Shown here one piece after another: positions 11,074 to 23,605 of a DNA stretch of 64,000 nucleotides. How positions within the stretch are numbered: position 1 is the first letter of the stretch; each line of letters opens with the position of its first letter. Under the pieces are notes generated by a model, which was given only the letters and a program-made list of their open reading frames with translations, made no database searches and was not told the origin of the DNA. The translations under genes were made by a program, and so were the position numbers. The DNA comes from Linyphia triangularis (Eukaryota > Arthropoda > Arachnida > Araneae > Linyphiidae), in NCBI GenBank assembly GCA_963978545.1, contig OZ021722.1, positions 10,507,401 to 10,571,400 on the forward strand, read 5' to 3'.

Positions 11074-12982
11074 TCTATAATAATAAAACAAGCTGTGTGT
11101 CTATCTGTCTGTCTGTGGCTCTATAGAAATCTACTTAAAATTAAAGTAGAGCTCTGAAATTTTCAGCATAAGTAGTTTTGGCCTTCTAATTATAAGCATC
11201 ACAAACAGAATGTTAAAAATTTAATTAGTTCTTTTTTAATTAATTTTTTTAATTAATTAATAAATATGTTACAAAACAATATCTAATATGGCTACAGCTC
11301 TGAAATTTTCAACATAAGTAGTTTTAGCCTTTTAATCGGTTTTTTAAAAAAACAGTATTTAAAATTTTTATTTTGTTCTTTTTTAATTATTTTTTTTTAA
11401 TTAACTAATAAACATTTTACAAAACGATTACTAATAAGACTACAGCTCTGAAATTTTCAACATAAGTAGTTTTGACCTTTTAATTGGACTTTTAAAAAAC
11501 AGAATTTTAAATTTTTATTTGGTTCTTTTTTAATTAATTAATAAACATTTTACAAAACGATTACTAATAGGGCTACAGCTCTGAAATTTTCAACATACGT
11601 AGTTTTAGCCATTTAATCGGTTTTTTAAAAAACAGAATTTAAAATTTTTATTTTGTTCTTTTTTAATTAATTTTTTTAATTAACTAATAAACATTTTACA
11701 AAACGATTACTAATAGGGCTACAGCTCTGAAATTTTCAACATAAGTAGTTTTGACTTTTTAATTGGACTTTTAAAAAACAGAATTTTAAATTTTTATTTG
11801 GTTCTTTTTTAATTAATTAATAAACATTTTACAAAACGATTACTAATAGGACTACAGCTCTGAAATTTTCAACATACGTAGTTTTGGCCTTCTAATTGTA
11901 TACATTACAAACAGAATGTTAAAATTTTAATTAGTTCTTTTTTAATTATTATTTTTAATTAATTAATTAAAATGTTGCAAAACGATATCTAATAGAGCTA
12001 CAGCTCGGAAATTTTCAACATAAGTAGTTCTGGCCTTTTAATTGGACTTTTAAAAAATATAATTTTAAATTTTTATTTTGTTCTTTTTTAATTAATTAAT
12101 AAACATTTTAAAAAACGACCACTAATAGGGCTACAGCTCTGAAATTTTCAACATAAGTAGTTTTGGCCTTCTAATTGGACTTTAGAAAACAAAATTTTAA
12201 ATTTTTATTCAGTTTCTTTTTAATTAATTTTTTTAATTAATTAGTATATATATTACAAAACTATTTCAAATAGGGCTACAGCTTTGAAATTTTCACCATA
12301 AATAGTTGTGGCCTTTTAATTGGATTTTTGAAAAAATGAATTTAATTTTTTTTTAATTAATTAACAAATATTTTACAAAACGATTTGTAATTGGGCTACA
12401 TTTCTGAAATTTTCAACACAAGTAGTTTTGGCCCTCAAATTGGACTGACAAAAAGAATATTAAAATTTTAATTTGTTTTTTAATTAATTTTTTCACAAAA
12501 AGCGAATTCGAATTGGCCTAGAGCTCTGAAAGTTTCAACATAAGTAGTTTCAGCCTCTAATTTTGCTTTCGACAATCACGTTTTAATATAATCTTAAAGG
12601 GGTGTTGTATTATTGTATGAACGGGGAATTTTTTTTCTTGACAAGGGAGAGTCTTATAATTACGTAGCAATTTGATTTTAGTGAGTGAAGAGAGCTTTTG
12701 CTTACGCAGCAATGAACCTTTCAGCGAGGGAAGAGAGCCTATGCTTGCATAGCAATGTACCTTTTAACGAGTGAAATAAGCCTGTGTTTATGTGTCCATG
12801 AACTTTTCAGCAAACGAAGCGAGCCCGATTTTGCGTAGCGTAGCGATGAACCTTCCTGAGAGCGAAGCGCCAAAAACTGGGTCCTATACACGAATGACAG
12901 ATTTCCGCAACGCGAGGCCTCACAGCTAGCTAAAATATTGCGCATGTTAAAATTTCGTAGCAAAGCACGTGTATTTAGCTAG
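11074..12982 (+). mobile_element. Helitron with internal minisatellite (type H1), copy 1
   Basis: It starts TCTATAATAATAAAACAAGC and ends TTTAGCTAG, inserted between A (11073) and T (12983): the TC...CTAG termini and AT target of Helitrons. The interior is about eleven tandem units of 117-150 bp, each with a conserved core (GCTCTGAAATTTTCAACATA then AGTAGTTTTGGCC) and a variable AT-rich spacer with TTTTTAATTAATT. The 3' 300 bp has AGCGAAGCG-type repeats. There is no Rep/helicase coding sequence, so it is non-autonomous. Related copies are at 40.1-41.3 kb, 49.7-50.4 kb (fragment) and, with different internal units, 46.5-49.2 kb. It lies in the proposed first intron of the SOCS-box gene. Confidence 0.75.
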
Positions 12983-14545
12983 TTTACAAATATTTTTAAG
13001 AATTCGCTAAGAAACACGTGATTTCTTTTTTAAAAGGTTTGTTTCATTACAACTTTCAAACTTTGTTTCACTTTACATATCACCATAATATAAAAAAGCA
13101 GATCACGTGGTTTTTATGAAATATCCATCCCAAGTTTGTGATTAGTGAAATATTTACAAAGAGAAAAAAAAAAAAAAACATGTGCAAATTTGTTAAAGCT
13201 TCAAAAATTATAATTTCGTTAAAGGCATATTAGCTCAAATATTGTTCTAAAGTTTTGACCAAATGTCAAATTTTTTGAAGATAAGGACATATCTTACGGC
13301 ATTTTTAAAGAATCTTTAACTAATGTAATTATGTGAGAAAAATTTCTTGCAAAAAAAATTATGGCCTAAACCTTACGCGTTAAAATTCGTTTCATTGGAG
13401 GAAATTTTCAGTTGTTTAGTAATACCAGAGTGAAAATTACACTCCGGTATTTTCAGCGTCAATCAAATATATAAAATCAACACACATAGCATTGTGATAT
13501 AAATATTTTCACCATAGTATTGACTAGGGTTAATAATTTAAGAGTTTTCAAGGAAAAGACAAGCCCACAGTTTCTACAAAACTTGCAAAATATTTTACGT
13601 TTATGTTTGTTGGGTTGTAATTTAAAAGAAGAAAACAATTCTAATTTACATAAGACTAAGAAAATTTTAAAATAAATTAGAAAGAAGAAATAGATGATTG
13701 CTTTTTTTTCACAACGGGAAAGTAACCTTATCAATTAATTAATTAGATAAAAAATATTTAGTCTAATAGATTTTTATGGATATGTGATTAGTTTGACTCA
13801 TTTGTATTTGATCATTTACCAATAATTACAAGAACATGTGTGCGATTTAAATACTGTGTTGTTCTTTCTAATAAGTTACTTATTTTAGAAACGTTCAACT
13901 TATAAATAGTTATAGCTACCCAAAAATATGAAAATTAAAAAAAAAAAAAAAAAAAAACTGTATACGGTTTGCATATTATAAACATTAAATGCCTTACCCA
14001 GAAAATGACCCGATATCTATTTTTCTGCAGAAAATCTGCCTAAGTTTACCATATTCGTAGACGAAAGCCTCTTTTTTTAATGAAACATGCTATAATTTTA
14101 CTTTCTGGTCCCCCCTCCCCTCACACTTTTTCGTAAAAAAGAAAAATAATTATTACACTGAAAAAGTCAAGGGACAGTCAAATAAAATTAAGCGTTTTCT
14201 TAGGCCTACTCCTAGGAATCCGTGAACTTCATGTTGTACTTAAAATAAAAAAGAAAACACTAGGTGAAAAAAAAGTATTTGTATCTGGTTTAGATAAAAT
14301 TGACTCTAGACACGCAGACAGAAAAACTTAAATTTTGTGTAAGGTTATTAATAAATTCATGGAAGAAGATCGGTATTTTTAAAATTCTATACTTTAATTT
14401 TAACGGTTTGAATTAATTTTGTTTAGTTATGCGCTGATTTTTGCATTTGCTTTGGTTCAATTTCGTCTGAATTTTATTGTAGAATAAAGACGTTTGCTAT
14501 AGTCGAAACACCGTTTGCAAGGTTAAAGAGAACCTTTTATTAATT

Positions 14546-14845
14546 TTGTTGGCGCTTTTTTTCCATGGAATTTGGGTAGTGGGGACATTGAGAACACCTA
14601 AAAAGGCAAGTGCACAATCACAGCATTTAAAACCTCAGAATCGTTTGTGGGCCGAAAAACTATTTTCCTCATGCTGTTCGAAAAACCATTTTTGTTTTAC
14701 TTTTAACCTTCTGCGCATTTGCAATTGTAAACATTATTTTAAAGGTTCATGCGTACTCCTGACTCGCATACTAAAGTTGATCATTGTAGAAATTTCCGTT
14801 TTAGGGAAATATATGCATTATATTCCGTCAGACATCATTTTCTAA
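14546..14845 (+). other. Open frame without support
   Basis: A 99-codon open frame in the proposed first intron. It has no recognised motif, no splice context, and an unbiased composition. I treat it as chance, but it is the longest non-repeat open frame between 10.5 and 15.5 kb. Confidence 0.1.
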
Positions 14846-14994
14846 GAAACCTTAACTTTTTTGGCTTTAAATATCTTACAAGACGTGGAGATTCTTAAAA
14901 AAGAAAAAAAAAAAAAACTTCCAAAAAGCTGGGAGGTGTTTTTTATTCTGTATTCAATACTTTAGTAGAATCACTTTTATGAGCATCATAATAA

Positions 14995-15222
14995 AAACAT
15001 TCTAAATTCTTCATGCTACAAAACATTCTAAATTCTTCATTCTATAAAACATTCTAAATTCTTCATTCTATAAAACATTTTAAATTCTTGATGCTATAAA
15101 GCATACTAAATTCTTCATTCTATAAAACGATTTAAATTCTTCATTCTATAAAACGATTTAAATTCTTCATTCGATAAAACATTCTAAATTCTTCATTCTA
15201 TAAAACATTTTTCATGCTATAA
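14995..15222. repeat. 26-bp tandem repeat
   Basis: About eight or nine copies of a unit close to AACATTCTAAATTCTTCATT plus CTATAA, with variants CGATTTAAATT and CATGCTACA. It lies 0.4 kb upstream of the first coding exon of the SOCS-box gene. Confidence 0.85.
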
Positions 15223-15591
15223 AAAAAAATACAGAAAGATGCTCAGTGAGCCACCTAAACTTGTAGTCTCCTCTTAGGTAATCTGGACATTTCTTTAACA
15301 AAGATTCAATTCGACTATTTGGAAAGGCTTTTCTTTTTACTGGTTCATGAGAAAAATAATTCTCGAGTTTCTTTTAAAACGTTAGTAGAAAATAAAAAAA
15401 AGGTAGCTCAACATAAGTGAGGTGCCAATTGTTATCACTCAAAAAGTAACTCTTCACATACACAGTGGCATTTCAAGGACCATTTCTTTTTTTAAAAAAC
15501 CCTAAGCTTCACATTCAAAGAAGTGTAATAGCCGTTAATTTTCTTGAGACTTATTAGTTTCGAAACTTATTCCTCGATTTAATCCTTTCAG

Positions 15592-16077
15592 ATTCACCAT
15601 GGAAAATCACGCGAGAACACTTGAACTGATGACAATGTACGTCAGTAAGTCTCTCAACAAAAGCCATACACTGAAGAAGGTTCTTGCCTTAGCTCAGTGG
15701 AAGAGCTTCTGCCGTGACTACAGAAGGGCAGAGGCGATGTTCCATGTCTTCGAGACATTCTTCTCGAAGGAAGCATGCCAGTTGAGTGTGGCGAAGGTTT
15801 TCTTGGAGACATGCGGCAATCACATGGCGGACTGGGCCGTACACAAGGGAGACACGAACTCGCTGACGCTGCTTCTCCACCACGCCCACTTGGTAAGACA
15901 CCAGCTGTGGAAGAAGCGACGTACCTCCCGTTGCCAGCCTGACTTCCACCCATTGAATCAGAGCATTTACTGCGGAAAGATCAGTCACATCAATGTTCTC
16001 CTGCACTATGGCTTCAACCTGGAGTTCACGGAGGAATTCTATGAGTGTCTCCTTAAGGCCGTTGTACGTGTTTTAGT
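15592..16077 (+). CDS. SOCS-box protein, first coding exon
   Basis: An acceptor (AATCCTTTCAG, ending 15591) is followed by ATTCACC and ATG at 15599 in good start context (CACCATGG). The exon encodes 159 residues plus two bases of a split codon, then a consensus donor GTAAGTG at 16078. The sequence is rich in His, Leu and Cys (KSLNKSHTLKKVLALAQWK, LLLHHAHLVRHQL, INVLLHYGFNLEF). The pieces around residues 79-150 (WAVHKGDTNSLTLLLHHA, YCGKISHINVLLHYGFN) look like degenerate ankyrin-type helix pairs. Together with exon 2 (18636-19068) it gives about 303 residues with a C-terminal SOCS box. SOCS-box proteins are usually substrate receptors of Cullin-5/ElonginB/C ubiquitin ligases, so a cytosolic adaptor is likely; the substrate is unknown. 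GC content is clearly above the flanks, as for a constrained exon. Confidence 0.75.
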
Positions 16078-16142
16078 GTAAGTGTATTTAAAGTATTTCT
16101 TTACTTGTGTCACTAATCAGCATTTATTAAGAGGAAGTCCTA

Positions 16143-16595
16143 TACTAAACTTCAACTTAACTTGACATTACTAGACGGTAGATCGTCATGTGCTCATCAT
16201 CGATATAAATAAACAACTGGATAGACTGCTTAACGCTGGGAAAATGAAGCCGTTGCCAGATGCCGTTGGTGGGATAAAAAATACGGATTGCCGAGGATTG
16301 AAAATAAAATTTTGGGTTGTACACAGCAGAAATGTCAATAGTAGACCTTAATTAGTAATAATGTGCAAAAAAATATATACTCTAGCATTTTAAAGGGTTT
16401 TTCGCATTTCCATCCAACTATAAAAGTGAACTGTGATTGGTTAATCTTCCCACCAGCTTCGCAATCCCCGGCGCGTTTTTCTCTTTGCATTGACAATGGA
16501 GCAGTCTATCCATTTGTTTATCTATATCGATGGTGCTCATAGGCAATTTATCCATTTTGGCGGCGTGAAAGTATAATGCTCGTCAAACCACAACC
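16143..16595. mobile_element. Half of a TA-flanked fold-back MITE (FB1), with a nested MITE
   Basis: After removing the nested element at 16198-16532, about 118 bp remain that match the left arm of the complete palindromic element at 24086-24319: TACTAAACTTCAACTTAACT at the start, TTATCCATTTTGGCGGCGTG later, ending near the palindrome centre (ACCACAAC). The other arm is missing. It lies in the second intron of the SOCS-box gene. Confidence 0.65.
16198..16532. mobile_element. Nested MITE with 8-bp target duplication
   Basis: Inverted termini CATCGATATAAATAAACAA and TTGTTTATCTATATCGATG extend into a TGGATAGACTGC / GCAGTCTATCCA match. The 8-bp direct repeat GTGCTCAT flanks it on both sides (16190-16197 and 16533-16540), and the uninterrupted sequence exists in the FB1 copy near 24.14 kb. 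An 8-bp duplication points to hAT-like mobilisation, but the termini are not a canonical hAT end. Confidence 0.75.
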
Positions 16596-16619
16596 CTGTA
16601 GAGAAAAAATTAAAAAAAA

Positions 16620-17420
16620 AGTACTCTTCTGAGGATTGAATTTTTTCATTATTCTTACTTATAATTGATATATATTGCAAAGAAAAATTCTCTATCAAAT
16701 TATTTGACTCTTCGAAAATTTATATAAAGTATCTTGACGTGTTTTAGAAAACTAAACTAGTTAGAAAAACGAAGTTAAATTAGAACATTAAACTAGTTAA
16801 AATTTAGAAATTCGATGCCACTTTTCTTCGAAAAAGCAAAAATAGCATTCATACTTTACCAGGTCCAGTTAAAACTACTTTCAGAAAATATTGTTCGACT
16901 ATCTAGTTAAAACGGAAATTTTTGTAATAGATGGGACATTTTACAATATTTTTTTAATAAATTTCCTTTGTTAGGAAAATATATTTCTAAAATGATCGCC
17001 TTGAAATTAATATTCAGGTATGCTTTTTATTTTAGAAAAGTTTTGTACAGTTGTTATAATTTTAAATGCATAAAAATGGTTTTCCTTTAAAAAGAGATTT
17101 TAATGCATCTCCAATATCAACATTTTCCTCGGTTTACGCTTTTCGAAATTACCACTGTACTCATGTTACTAAAACTCCGAGAATTACTCATTACTTGAAT
17201 TTTCTTGTTTCATATTATACATCTGGAAAGCAAACCTAGATAGGATTTTTTAATATTAATTGAAGCATATCATTTTGAAAATCAAAAGAAAAGAAAATCT
17301 CTCTTTGCTTACGATTTTTAGCTATAAAAGAATGATTTATTTATTTTGGGAAATTTTTACTTATTAACACTCCAATCGCTTATGTTATAAAACATATACC
17401 TGACATAGTTAATCTATTTT
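16620..17420. other. Intronic sequence, nothing recognised
   Basis: AT-rich DNA inside the second intron of the SOCS-box gene. No open frame, RNA gene or repeat boundary was seen. Confidence 0.5.
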
Positions 17421-18365
<945 letters not shown>

Positions 18366-18424
18366 GGTGAAAGAATTAGAAATTTATTTCGTCTTTTTTT
18401 AATTAATAATATCTCCAAATGCAT

Positions 18425-18428
18425 GCAC

Positions 18429-18459
<31 letters not shown>

Positions 18460-18509
18460 GTACATTATTTAATTTTAATATATAATCTCCAATAAAAAAA
18501 ATGCAATTT

Positions 18510-18544
<35 letters not shown>

Positions 18545-18545
18545 C
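18425..18545. repeat. Poly-T and poly-A tracts
   Basis: A T run of about 28 bp at 18431-18458 and an A run near 18514-18542 flank AT-rich sequence just before the last exon's acceptor. Confidence 0.7.
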
Positions 18546-18635
18546 TGTTTCTGGTATGTCAAGTTCTCTTTCAGCTATCCTCTCCTATATTTAAGAGAAG
18601 AAAAAAAAAATTAATAGTATGTTTATTTCCTCCAG

Positions 18636-19068
18636 GATATCTCATCATCACCAATCTGCATGCGTGAAAAGGCTGCGACGGATTCCGAATCGGAAACGAA
18701 TCTTCTTAATACTTCTGGTCATCAGGACTTTTCTCTACGAAGAGGAATATCCCGAATACTTCGAAGGATGCGATGCAGCACTTCGGAAGATCTGGAGGAG
18801 CAACACAGCATCCTTCCTCTGCAAGGATGAGTTCTTGAGTGTGTTCGAACCCTTCTCTGTGGAGGTGGACATCTTGGAGAGGTGTTATAGGCGTTATAGC
18901 AGTAGAGTTTGCTTTCGAACTTCCACCGGTGAATATCAGCCCTTCTCCCTGGCGCATCACAGCCGGTGCGCAGTTAGGCAAGTGATGGGAAGATGTATGA
19001 CGCTGCCAAATGGCGTGGAAAGTCTTCCAGTTCCGGAAGAGCTCAAGTCTTACATATTATTTAAATGA
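18636..19068 (+). CDS. SOCS-box protein, last coding exon
   Basis: An acceptor (TTATTTCCTCCAG, ending 18635) is in the right phase: exon 1 leaves two bases and this exon supplies the third (GTG, Val), then 143 codons to the stop. The middle carries LYEEEYPEYFEGCDAALRK and an acidic/aromatic stretch. The last ~40 residues match the SOCS-box pattern: PFSLAHHSRCAVRQVMG (BC-box helix, with Leu and Cys in the expected positions) followed by LPNGVESLPVPEELKSYI (the LPxP...LxxYL end). The BC-box helix would bind Elongin C; the LPVP segment is where a Cullin-5 box normally sits. AATAAA follows at 19111. The sequence N-terminal to the box is not clearly homologous to any named family. Confidence 0.75.
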
Positions 19069-19110
19069 TTAAATTGTAATAATTGTAAATAGATTGTATA
19101 GTATCGCAAG

Positions 19111-19116
19111 AATAAA
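19111..19116 (+). promoter_or_regulatory. Polyadenylation signal AATAAA
   Basis: AATAAA 42 bp after the stop of the SOCS-box gene, with T/GT-rich sequence about 10-45 bp downstream, as expected for a cleavage site. Confidence 0.6.
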
Positions 19117-19332
19117 TATTTTTCGTGTTATTATTTGGTGATCTCTTGTTTTGTAGAGGAAAGACTTAATTTGTTAACGCTTACATTCAGAGAGACACAA
19201 TTTCAGATGCAATAAAAGAAGTGTAACTTAACTATAAAAAAAAAATATTTTTAATATTTCGAGATTATCTGAGATCAATGTTGCTATAGTTATATGTAAG
19301 AAATTTTTATTATAATTTTTTAAAGACTTTAA

Positions 19333-20027
19333 GGGGGTACAGTACAGAAATTTCTTCAAAAATCACAATTTTTTTTTTCTGATTTAAAAAAATAGTTCAT
19401 ACATTCCTGAAGAGAATGATGTTTTTATTTTATTTCTCCGGTGATTAGAACGCCACAAAATTCCCTGTGATTTATACATCACTAATGGGCGTAACACATT
19501 GAAGCGTCTGCTTAAAGTGCGTTTTTCGAGCACTAGTGTTTTTCACAGATGTTGAATATTCAAATCAATATATCTCCAGAACCATTAACAATTGGCTATT
19601 CAAATTTTTGGAGCATTTAATTTATATAGTTTTAAATATTTTGTCTTCACAGAATTTTATTTTTTTAATTCTGTTTTAAAAGATAACATAAAAAAAGCAA
19701 AAATTTCAATATTTTAACTTTGAGAATTTTTTTTAATTCATCTATCAAAATTCTGTGATGACAAAATTTTCTTTATATAATTATGTATTACAAAAAGCTT
19801 TCACTTTGAAAAAAAAATTTATTTTTTCTTGACTTATATCAAAATACGCAAACATCAATGATTATGGATTTTTCTTGGTTTTTAATTTTTTTTTTAAATA
19901 ACTAAACACAATATTTAAAAAAACATTTTCTCAAAGATATATAAATAGTATCTCATACATAAAATACATTTTTGACATAAAAATGTACATAAATAAAGTT
20001 TTTTTTTATTTTCGGTACCGGACCCCC
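19333..20027. mobile_element. TTAA-flanked transposon, non-autonomous (695 bp)
   Basis: Flanked by TTAA at 19329-19332 and 20028-20031. Termini are GGGGGTACAGTACAGAAAT and, on the opposite strand, GGGGGTCCGGTACCGAAAA. The interior is AT-rich and non-coding. TTAA duplications with GGGGGT-type ends fit a piggyBac-like element, though other TTAA-targeting superfamilies exist. Confidence 0.65.
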
Positions 20028-20039
20028 TTAAAAGGATAG

Positions 20040-21470
20040 GGGTGTTTAGGAAACAATCATAGTTTCAGTGATTACTATTTTAGACTGACTAAGATAAATA
20101 ATGTTTGAAACAAGTGTTTGAATAATAATCCCAATTTCTTATTAAATTATCAAGATCTTATGAATAGGGAGTTTTACGTTCCTGCAGTGTTGGATAAAGT
20201 TGTTACAAGATCTGCCACATTTTTTCTGCATCAAATGATGTATGAATTTATTGGTAATTTAACTTATATTATAAAAATTTAATTTTCAAAATGTTTGAAC
20301 CATATACACTTCTCTTGATCACAAGGACATATTTTTTGTGTGCTCTTAGATATTTTGTATCAAATAAAAAATACTAAATATTTATAATTTAATTTTTCGT
20401 TACATGGGAGGAAAAAGAGGATGGCCAAACTTTTTATTTTTCATCTTTCATTTCCTCCCCCCCCCCCCCTCCCAATCAAGTTTTCATACGATCACCACCT
20501 AAGTAAGCAATCTCTGTCATAATCGCACCCCCCCCTCCCCCCTGATTGACCTCTAAATCCGCTCGACCTATGAAAGGTTCTCCTTATTCTGGCAAGTTTT
20601 TGAGCTGATCCGATAGCTGCAAATGCAGTAAAACTACATTTTTATGGACAATTTAACATTGCTGCAATAGCTCCTTCGATGTTTCGAACATATTTTTCTC
20701 AGTTCGTGATTTTTGAAATTCCCACCTTACTCAAAATGCCAAAACTTCAGTAAATATGAATAAAATTACTAGAATTTTTTTTTGTGTGTCATTCTTAATT
20801 TCTATTTGACAAAAATAAGCATGGATTTTTGAATAAAATAAAAACTTTTTTTTTACAAATTTAAATGTTGAAAAATACCCATTTTTTTAACATATAGGTA
20901 CAGTAATTATCGTTTTTCTCGAAAACTATTTTGCTTATTATAAATCCGACGCCTAAAACGTTAGAATATATTGCTAGAAATTATTTTTTTTAAAAATCCG
21001 AAAATTTTTTTAAAAAAGGGAAAAGAAGATAAAATTTAAAATTTGTTGAATTTTTTTTAAAAAATTAAATTTTTTTAAATTTAGAGCACTATGTGAACTA
21101 TTTTTTAAATAAAATTTATTTTTTATTTAATAATACCTCCAAATATGTAAAAATTATAATTTTAAAGGTTAAAATAAAAAAAATAAAAAGTTTGAAGGGT
21201 CCCAAGTCTCTTTGACAAATTTTAAAATGGCATTTTAGTACTCAAAATCCAAGTATTTCACACACAAAAAATTTGCATTTTCCATTGACAATTCATTAGC
21301 CATGTTAATCCTATGGGCAATTTCAAAATCTCAACTTTCAAAGTTTTACTTTATTTTTGCACCTAAAGTCCTAAAATTTATCATCCGAATCCATCCCATT
21401 CATTAATTCGTCTATAAAATGGTATTTTAGCAATTCAAAAATGTTTCCTTTGGTGAAATTGAAATTTATA
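20040..21470. other. No gene seen
   Basis: AT-rich, with poly-C clusters near 20458-20473 and 20527-20541. Every frame is closed at short intervals. Confidence 0.5.
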
Positions 21471-21672
21471 AATAGGAGAGTCTCCAATTCCAAATTTATA
21501 ACAGCCACGAAATAGGAAGTGGTTCAAAATTGGCCATGTTTTTCCGGCGGGGAGTGGGGAAGGGGGATTTCACATTACAAGAATTGACCAGAAAGTTAAT
21601 TCTAGCAAAATCGCATCATTTTGCGGCCATAAATCAACATGTAGGAGAGTCTCCAATTCCAAATTTATAACA
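21471..21672. repeat. Direct repeat, about 30 bp, two copies 170 bp apart
   Basis: TAGGAGAGTCTCCAATTCCA followed by AATTTATAACA occurs at about 21474 and 21644. The flanking sequence is partly similar (ACGAAATAGGAAGTGG versus CTAAAAGAGAAGTG), so this may be a diverged duplicate of about 170 bp. Confidence 0.6.
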
Positions 21673-21724
21673 TCTACTAAAAGAGAAGTGCTTTCAAAGT
21701 TGGTTTAAAGGAGTACAATTTCCC

Positions 21725-22084
21725 TATTTTATTTTTAAAAAAAAAAAAAATCGGGGAAATGTCAGGGAGTTTTTTTTAAATTTCATGAAAATCAGGATTT
21801 AATATTTTTGGAGATACATTTCTCATTTTGTTGCCATTTTCAAAGAATTGTGATAATAATTGTTAGAAATACGAATAATTTTCGTTGCCATCAAAATAAT
21901 TTTTTAGAAAGTGGCATATTATCTCCTTAGCATTCATGTTCTATTTGATCAGGATCATTTGGAAATCCTGGTAATGTTGAAGAAATATGGCAACAAAAAA
22001 TGCCGCAAATTCGGAATTCTTTAGAAATCTAGAAGAGAATTATCAGGAAACTTTTTTTTACCCCTGAATTTTGCTGCCACCCTG
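21725..22084 (-). mobile_element. hAT MITE family HM1 (CAGGGTGGC ends), reverse copy, left end lost
   Basis: On the minus strand it starts CAGGGTGGCAGCAAAATTCAG and follows the family body (ATTCCGAATTTGCGGCATTT, CAAATGATCCTGATCAAATA). The far terminus is degraded near 21725. The flank GGTTCACCATAGCGGCGATAT is also found beside the copy at 41538, so part of the host repeat was duplicated with it. Confidence 0.6.
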
Positions 22085-22612
22085 GTTCACCATAGCGGCG
22101 ATATCTTAAATTTCGATCTCACTTCTTTTCTCTCCAAGGTACAGTTAAACTCTATTAACGCCAAGTCGATGGAACCGCCGAAATTTTTCGCTCTAACCGA
22201 ATTTCGTGTTAAACTTCCAAAATATCTTTCATCTAATTAACAGCATTAAATACAGGAATAGCTAGCAGTTTTAAATCTCTGTTATTTTCTGACCATTTAC
22301 ATTGCAAGTTACATTGTAGCTTTTTACAAAAAATTCATTAGGAACAACAACAAAAAAGTAAATATATTTACCAGTAACTTACTATTTATTTGACTAAGAA
22401 GATTTAATAAAAACTTAAAGCAATTAAACATTTTTTTTTTTTAGAAATGTGCATCTTTAAGATTATTTTAAAGCATATAAGTTATTGTCTGGCTGCATTA
22501 GGAAACGTTGCAATGTTTCTACTAGAATATAACCAAAAAAACAGATTTTGAAAAATTATTTATATGCATTGTCAATTTTTATCAAAAACATTTGCGCACA
22601 TTCTGCTGATAG

Positions 22613-22790
22613 TTGGTTGTTTTCAGATTATCTGGCACCGTCAGCAACACTAGGGCTATAATGCGCCGAAACATTCGTCATTAGACAAGCCAACATACAT
22701 TTACAAACACCCATGCCTACCACGGGACTCGAACCCGCAACCTCGCGGTCTAGAAGCTAGCACGCTAACCACTATACCATCGATCGGCCA
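22613..22790 (-). mobile_element. tRNA-derived SINE, family A, copy 1
   Basis: On the minus strand a tRNA-like head (GGTATAGTGGTTAGCGTGCT A-box region, GGGTTCGAGTCCCGT B-box region) is followed by a body (GGGTGTTTGTAAATG, GACGAATGTTTCGGCGCATT, GATAATCTGAAAACAACCAA). Flanking 12-bp direct repeats TTCTGCTGATAG and TTTTGCCGATAG (two mismatches) mark the insertion. The head is not a functional tRNA: its anticodon stem does not pair and the acceptor stem is weak. Confidence 0.8.
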
Positions 22791-22939
22791 TTTTGCCGAT
22801 AGAAAACTACATTTCAAAATGCATTTATTTAAAATGCACGTGAATTTATGCTCTTAAATCCAAATATCATTTATTTATTCCGATAAAAGTAATTTGATTA
22901 TCTATTTATTAAAAAAAAATAAAAATACGCAGAGTTTCA

Positions 22940-23170
22940 ACAATGATCGGTTCATTGCTATTTTATCGCGATTGAATGACGGCAAGTTGGTTTATTAGTA
23001 TTTCGCAAAAGCGACCTTTTACTGACAGTAACAGCCCCAAAATTTGATAGAATGCATTGTCATCGACCCTATCTGCCAAGTTTCAGTTCGATTGGATGAT
23101 GGCAAGGGGATTATTTGGCATCCGCAGATTCAGCTTCCATCGACAAACAAAATCGAAGGTAATTATGAAG
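22940..23170 (-). repeat. Dispersed repeat F, copy 1 (reverse)
   Basis: The reverse complement shares blocks with 27325-27640 and 53385-53665: GATGGCAATGCATTCTATCA-like, the CTTGGCAGATAGATTCG-like block, and the AACAATGATCGGT region. Related to an unidentified non-coding element. Confidence 0.5.
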
Positions 23171-23177
23171 GATTTAA

Positions 23178-23436
23178 CCCCTTGGGTACATTTGACGGCT
23201 GGGATTCGTCATGCACTTGTTTTGCCTGTTAATAATGACGAACCTAATTCGTCATTCAAATTAGTTTGATTGGATAGATTTTAATGTCACAAGAGCCATG
23301 ATTGGTTAAGTCAAACATCGGTTGGTTTACCTATACTTTAAAAAAAAATTTGTTTGGCTGTATTCCTTTAAAGTTCCTTTATTGTTTTGAACCAAATTTT
23401 TTCAATATTTTCCCAAATAAATCCGTACCCAAGGGG
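23178..23436. mobile_element. piggyBac-type MITE with TTAA duplication (259 bp), second family
   Basis: Termini CCCCTTGGGTAC and GTACCCAAGGGG are perfect inverses and are flanked by TTAA (23174-23177 and 23437-23440). The interior is non-coding. The element has the same length as the MITE at 3827-4085 but a different terminal sequence. Confidence 0.8.
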
Positions 23437-23605
23437 TTAAAAAGTGATTTGAAGAACACATTTTTTTTTCAAGGACTCAAACGTTAGTGAAGAACATTTC
23501 AGGACTATTTAAATAATGGGGGAGTGTGGGTCCAAAATTTTTTCACTAACACATATTCAGTGGCTGCCATCTGCCAATTGAGAGCATTCTTCAGAACACA
23601 TACCA

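Noticed and set aside
14995..15222. CRISPR-like array
   Set aside because: The 26-bp units are directly adjacent without unique spacers; this is a eukaryotic minisatellite.
15654..16006. Antisense open frames of about 100 codons
   Set aside because: Shadows of the SOCS-box first coding exon.
22720..22790. tRNA gene
   Set aside because: The tRNA-like head has unpaired anticodon and weak acceptor stems and is joined to a SINE body with target duplications.
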